Below, piece after piece: positions 62,173 to 64,000 of a DNA stretch of 64,000 nt. The position numbers and the translations under genes were made by a program. The stretch comes from Hymenobacter cheonanensis (GTDB lineage Bacteria > Bacteroidota > Bacteroidia > Cytophagales > Hymenobacteraceae). The DNA lies in the NCBI RefSeq assembly GCF_030581075.1, contig NZ_JAUQSW010000008.1, positions 1-64,000 on the forward strand. The letters run 5' to 3'. Below the pieces are notes generated by a model that searched no databases, was not told the origin of the DNA, and worked only from the letters and a program-made list of their open reading frames with translations. Every line of letters begins with the position of its first letter. Position 1 is the stretch's first letter.

Positions 62173-62655
62173 TTATTTGGGCTGGGGAGCCGGGGCAGTG
62201 GGCGCCGCCGCCTTGGGCTGGGTGGCCCGGCCTAGCGTGGCCTGGGCCGAGTCGAGGACGGTGCGCAGCTGCTGCTCGATGGCCGTGAGCTGCTTTTGCT
62301 GGTCTTGCAGGTAGGCCAGGCGCTGGGGGGCGGGGGCCGTGCTGTCGGGGGGCTGGTAGGTGTGCATCCAGGTCATCATGGCGCGGTCGGCGGCCTGCAT
62401 TTTGGCCATAATGGGCGCCTTGGCGGGCACTTTGGCCTTCGTCAGCTGGTCGCGCAGGGCAAAGAGCTGCTCGGTCTGGTTCATGGCCAGCTCGTGGTGA
62501 TGGTTTATGACGCTATCGAGCACCTGGGCCTGGGCGGCGGGCGAGGCAGCGTCGGGGGTAGCGGTAGTAGTGGTGGGCTGGTTGTTGCAGCCCGGCAGGG
62601 CCAGGCTTAGCAATCCAAACGCCGCACCCAGCGGCAAAAGCAGCAGTTTTTTCAT
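62173..62655 (-). CDS. Hypothetical lipoprotein of the cytochrome operon
   Basis: 160 aa. Lipobox 'LALPGC', Thr/Ala-rich linker, then helical 'LDSVINHHHELAMNQTEQL' and 'RLAYLQDQQKQLTAIEQQL', ending Pro/Ala-rich. HHH could bind metal. Family not recognised; probably transcribed with the SCO and cytochrome genes. Leaderless promoter box. Confidence 0.75.
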   Translation of the reverse strand: MKKLLLLPLGAAFGLLSLALPGCNNQPTTTTATPDAASPAAQAQVLDSVINHHHELAMNQTEQLFALRDQLTKAKVPAKAPIMAKMQAADRAMMTWMHTYQPPDSTAPAPQRLAYLQDQQKQLTAIEQQLRTVLDSAQATLGRATQPKAAAPTAPAPQPK

Positions 62656-62659
62656 GCGG

Positions 62660-62667
62660 CAAAGGTA
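62660..62667 (-). promoter_or_regulatory. -7 box TACCTTTG for the lipoprotein gene
   Basis: Four bases before the ATG at 62655; implies a leaderless mRNA for the cytochrome operon. Confidence 0.75.
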
Positions 62668-62702
62668 CGGCGGGCCGGGAAGCGCGGCGAGCTAGGGCGA
62701 GC

Positions 62703-62912
62703 CGCCAGCTGGCTAAAACTTGGACGGAACTACGTAAAACCTGGATTCGGAGCAGCGCGGCAACAGTGCGGTAGTTTGAGCAAACAGTGCGCAGGACCCG
62801 GGCGAAGGTGCGGAAGACCGAGGCTATAGCGCAGAAGACCGGGACGCATGTGCGGCTTCCCGGGGTGGCACCCGGGCCGCCCGCAGCGTATGCCCGGGGC
62901 CCCGGGGCGGCA
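62703..62912. repeat. Array of ten degenerate 21-nt units
   Basis: Units start at 62703, 62724, 62745, 62766, 62787, 62808, 62829, 62850, 62871 and 62892. Most conserved form GTGCGGAAGACCGGG plus six. It occupies most of the 366-base gap between divergent genes (62656-63021), where I see no gene. Confidence 0.85.
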
Positions 62913-63021
62913 GGTAGGCGCGGCCGCAACGGGCAGAAACCAGACCCCGAAAAAATCAAAACCCCGCGCCAGGCGGTTTATCAGCCACCTTTCCCTTTTC
63001 ACCCCCAACTTTTCCACGCAT

Positions 63022-64000
<979 letters not shown>

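Overview
The window looks like chromosomal DNA of a high-GC Bacteroidota, most likely Hymenobacter or a close relative in the Cytophagales. Evidence: a fused LpxC-FabZ enzyme, an ftsK-lolA pair, a DUF2851 protein, start regions with little sign of Shine-Dalgarno sequence, repeated promoter boxes of the Bacteroidota type TAnnTTTG, and a base composition near two-thirds G+C by eye. I see no rRNA, tRNA, CRISPR, prophage or insertion sequence.

Layout. 1-9.5 kb: end of ftsK, a LolA-like carrier, DUF2851, a polytopic membrane protein, a NeuD-type acyltransferase, TrhO (tRNA U34 hydroxylase) and a nucleoside phosphorylase. 9.6-18.2 kb: LuxC-type acyl-CoA reductase divergent from a ferredoxin, aat, valS and a secreted S9 peptidase. 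18.3-26.5 kb: a 2-oxoacid dehydrogenase E2, small envelope proteins, an ABC exporter, and two possible defence-type orphans (a three-helix membrane protein and an AT-rich HEPN-like protein). 26.6-40.3 kb: a complete phenylacetate degradation cluster on the minus strand, in transcription order paaK, paaE, an AI-2E-family transporter, paaA-B-C-D, paaG, paaH, paaI, paaJ, paaZ and a crotonase. It activates phenylacetate to its CoA ester, epoxidises and rearranges the ring, opens it and shortens the chain by beta-oxidation. Two 16-bp palindromes upstream of paaA and paaK match the known PaaR (TetR-family) operator pattern, though no regulator gene lies in the window. 40.4-50.5 kb: cinA, an arylsulfotransferase lipoprotein, and the lipid A genes lpxD, lpxC/fabZ and lpxA. 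50.5-56.6 kb: a sugar-use island (GH43, FucP-like transporter, two carbohydrate esterases) ending in a collapsed GH92 pseudogene. 56.6-64 kb: dbpA, YihY, DUF2062, SseB-like, cytochrome c and SCO proteins, and an aldo/keto reductase cut by the window edge.

The most unusual content is intergenic. (1) Two arrays of about ten degenerate 21-nt units each, at 21368-21577 and 62703-62912, lie between divergent genes and appear to share a motif. (2) At least a dozen long inverted repeats from several sequence families fill convergent or same-strand gaps, and I found none in a divergent promoter gap. One perfect 51-bp pair supplies the stop codons of both flanking genes, and two related copies differ by changes present in both arms. 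(3) Several TAnnTTTG boxes end only 4-7 nt before the start codon, implying leaderless mRNAs.
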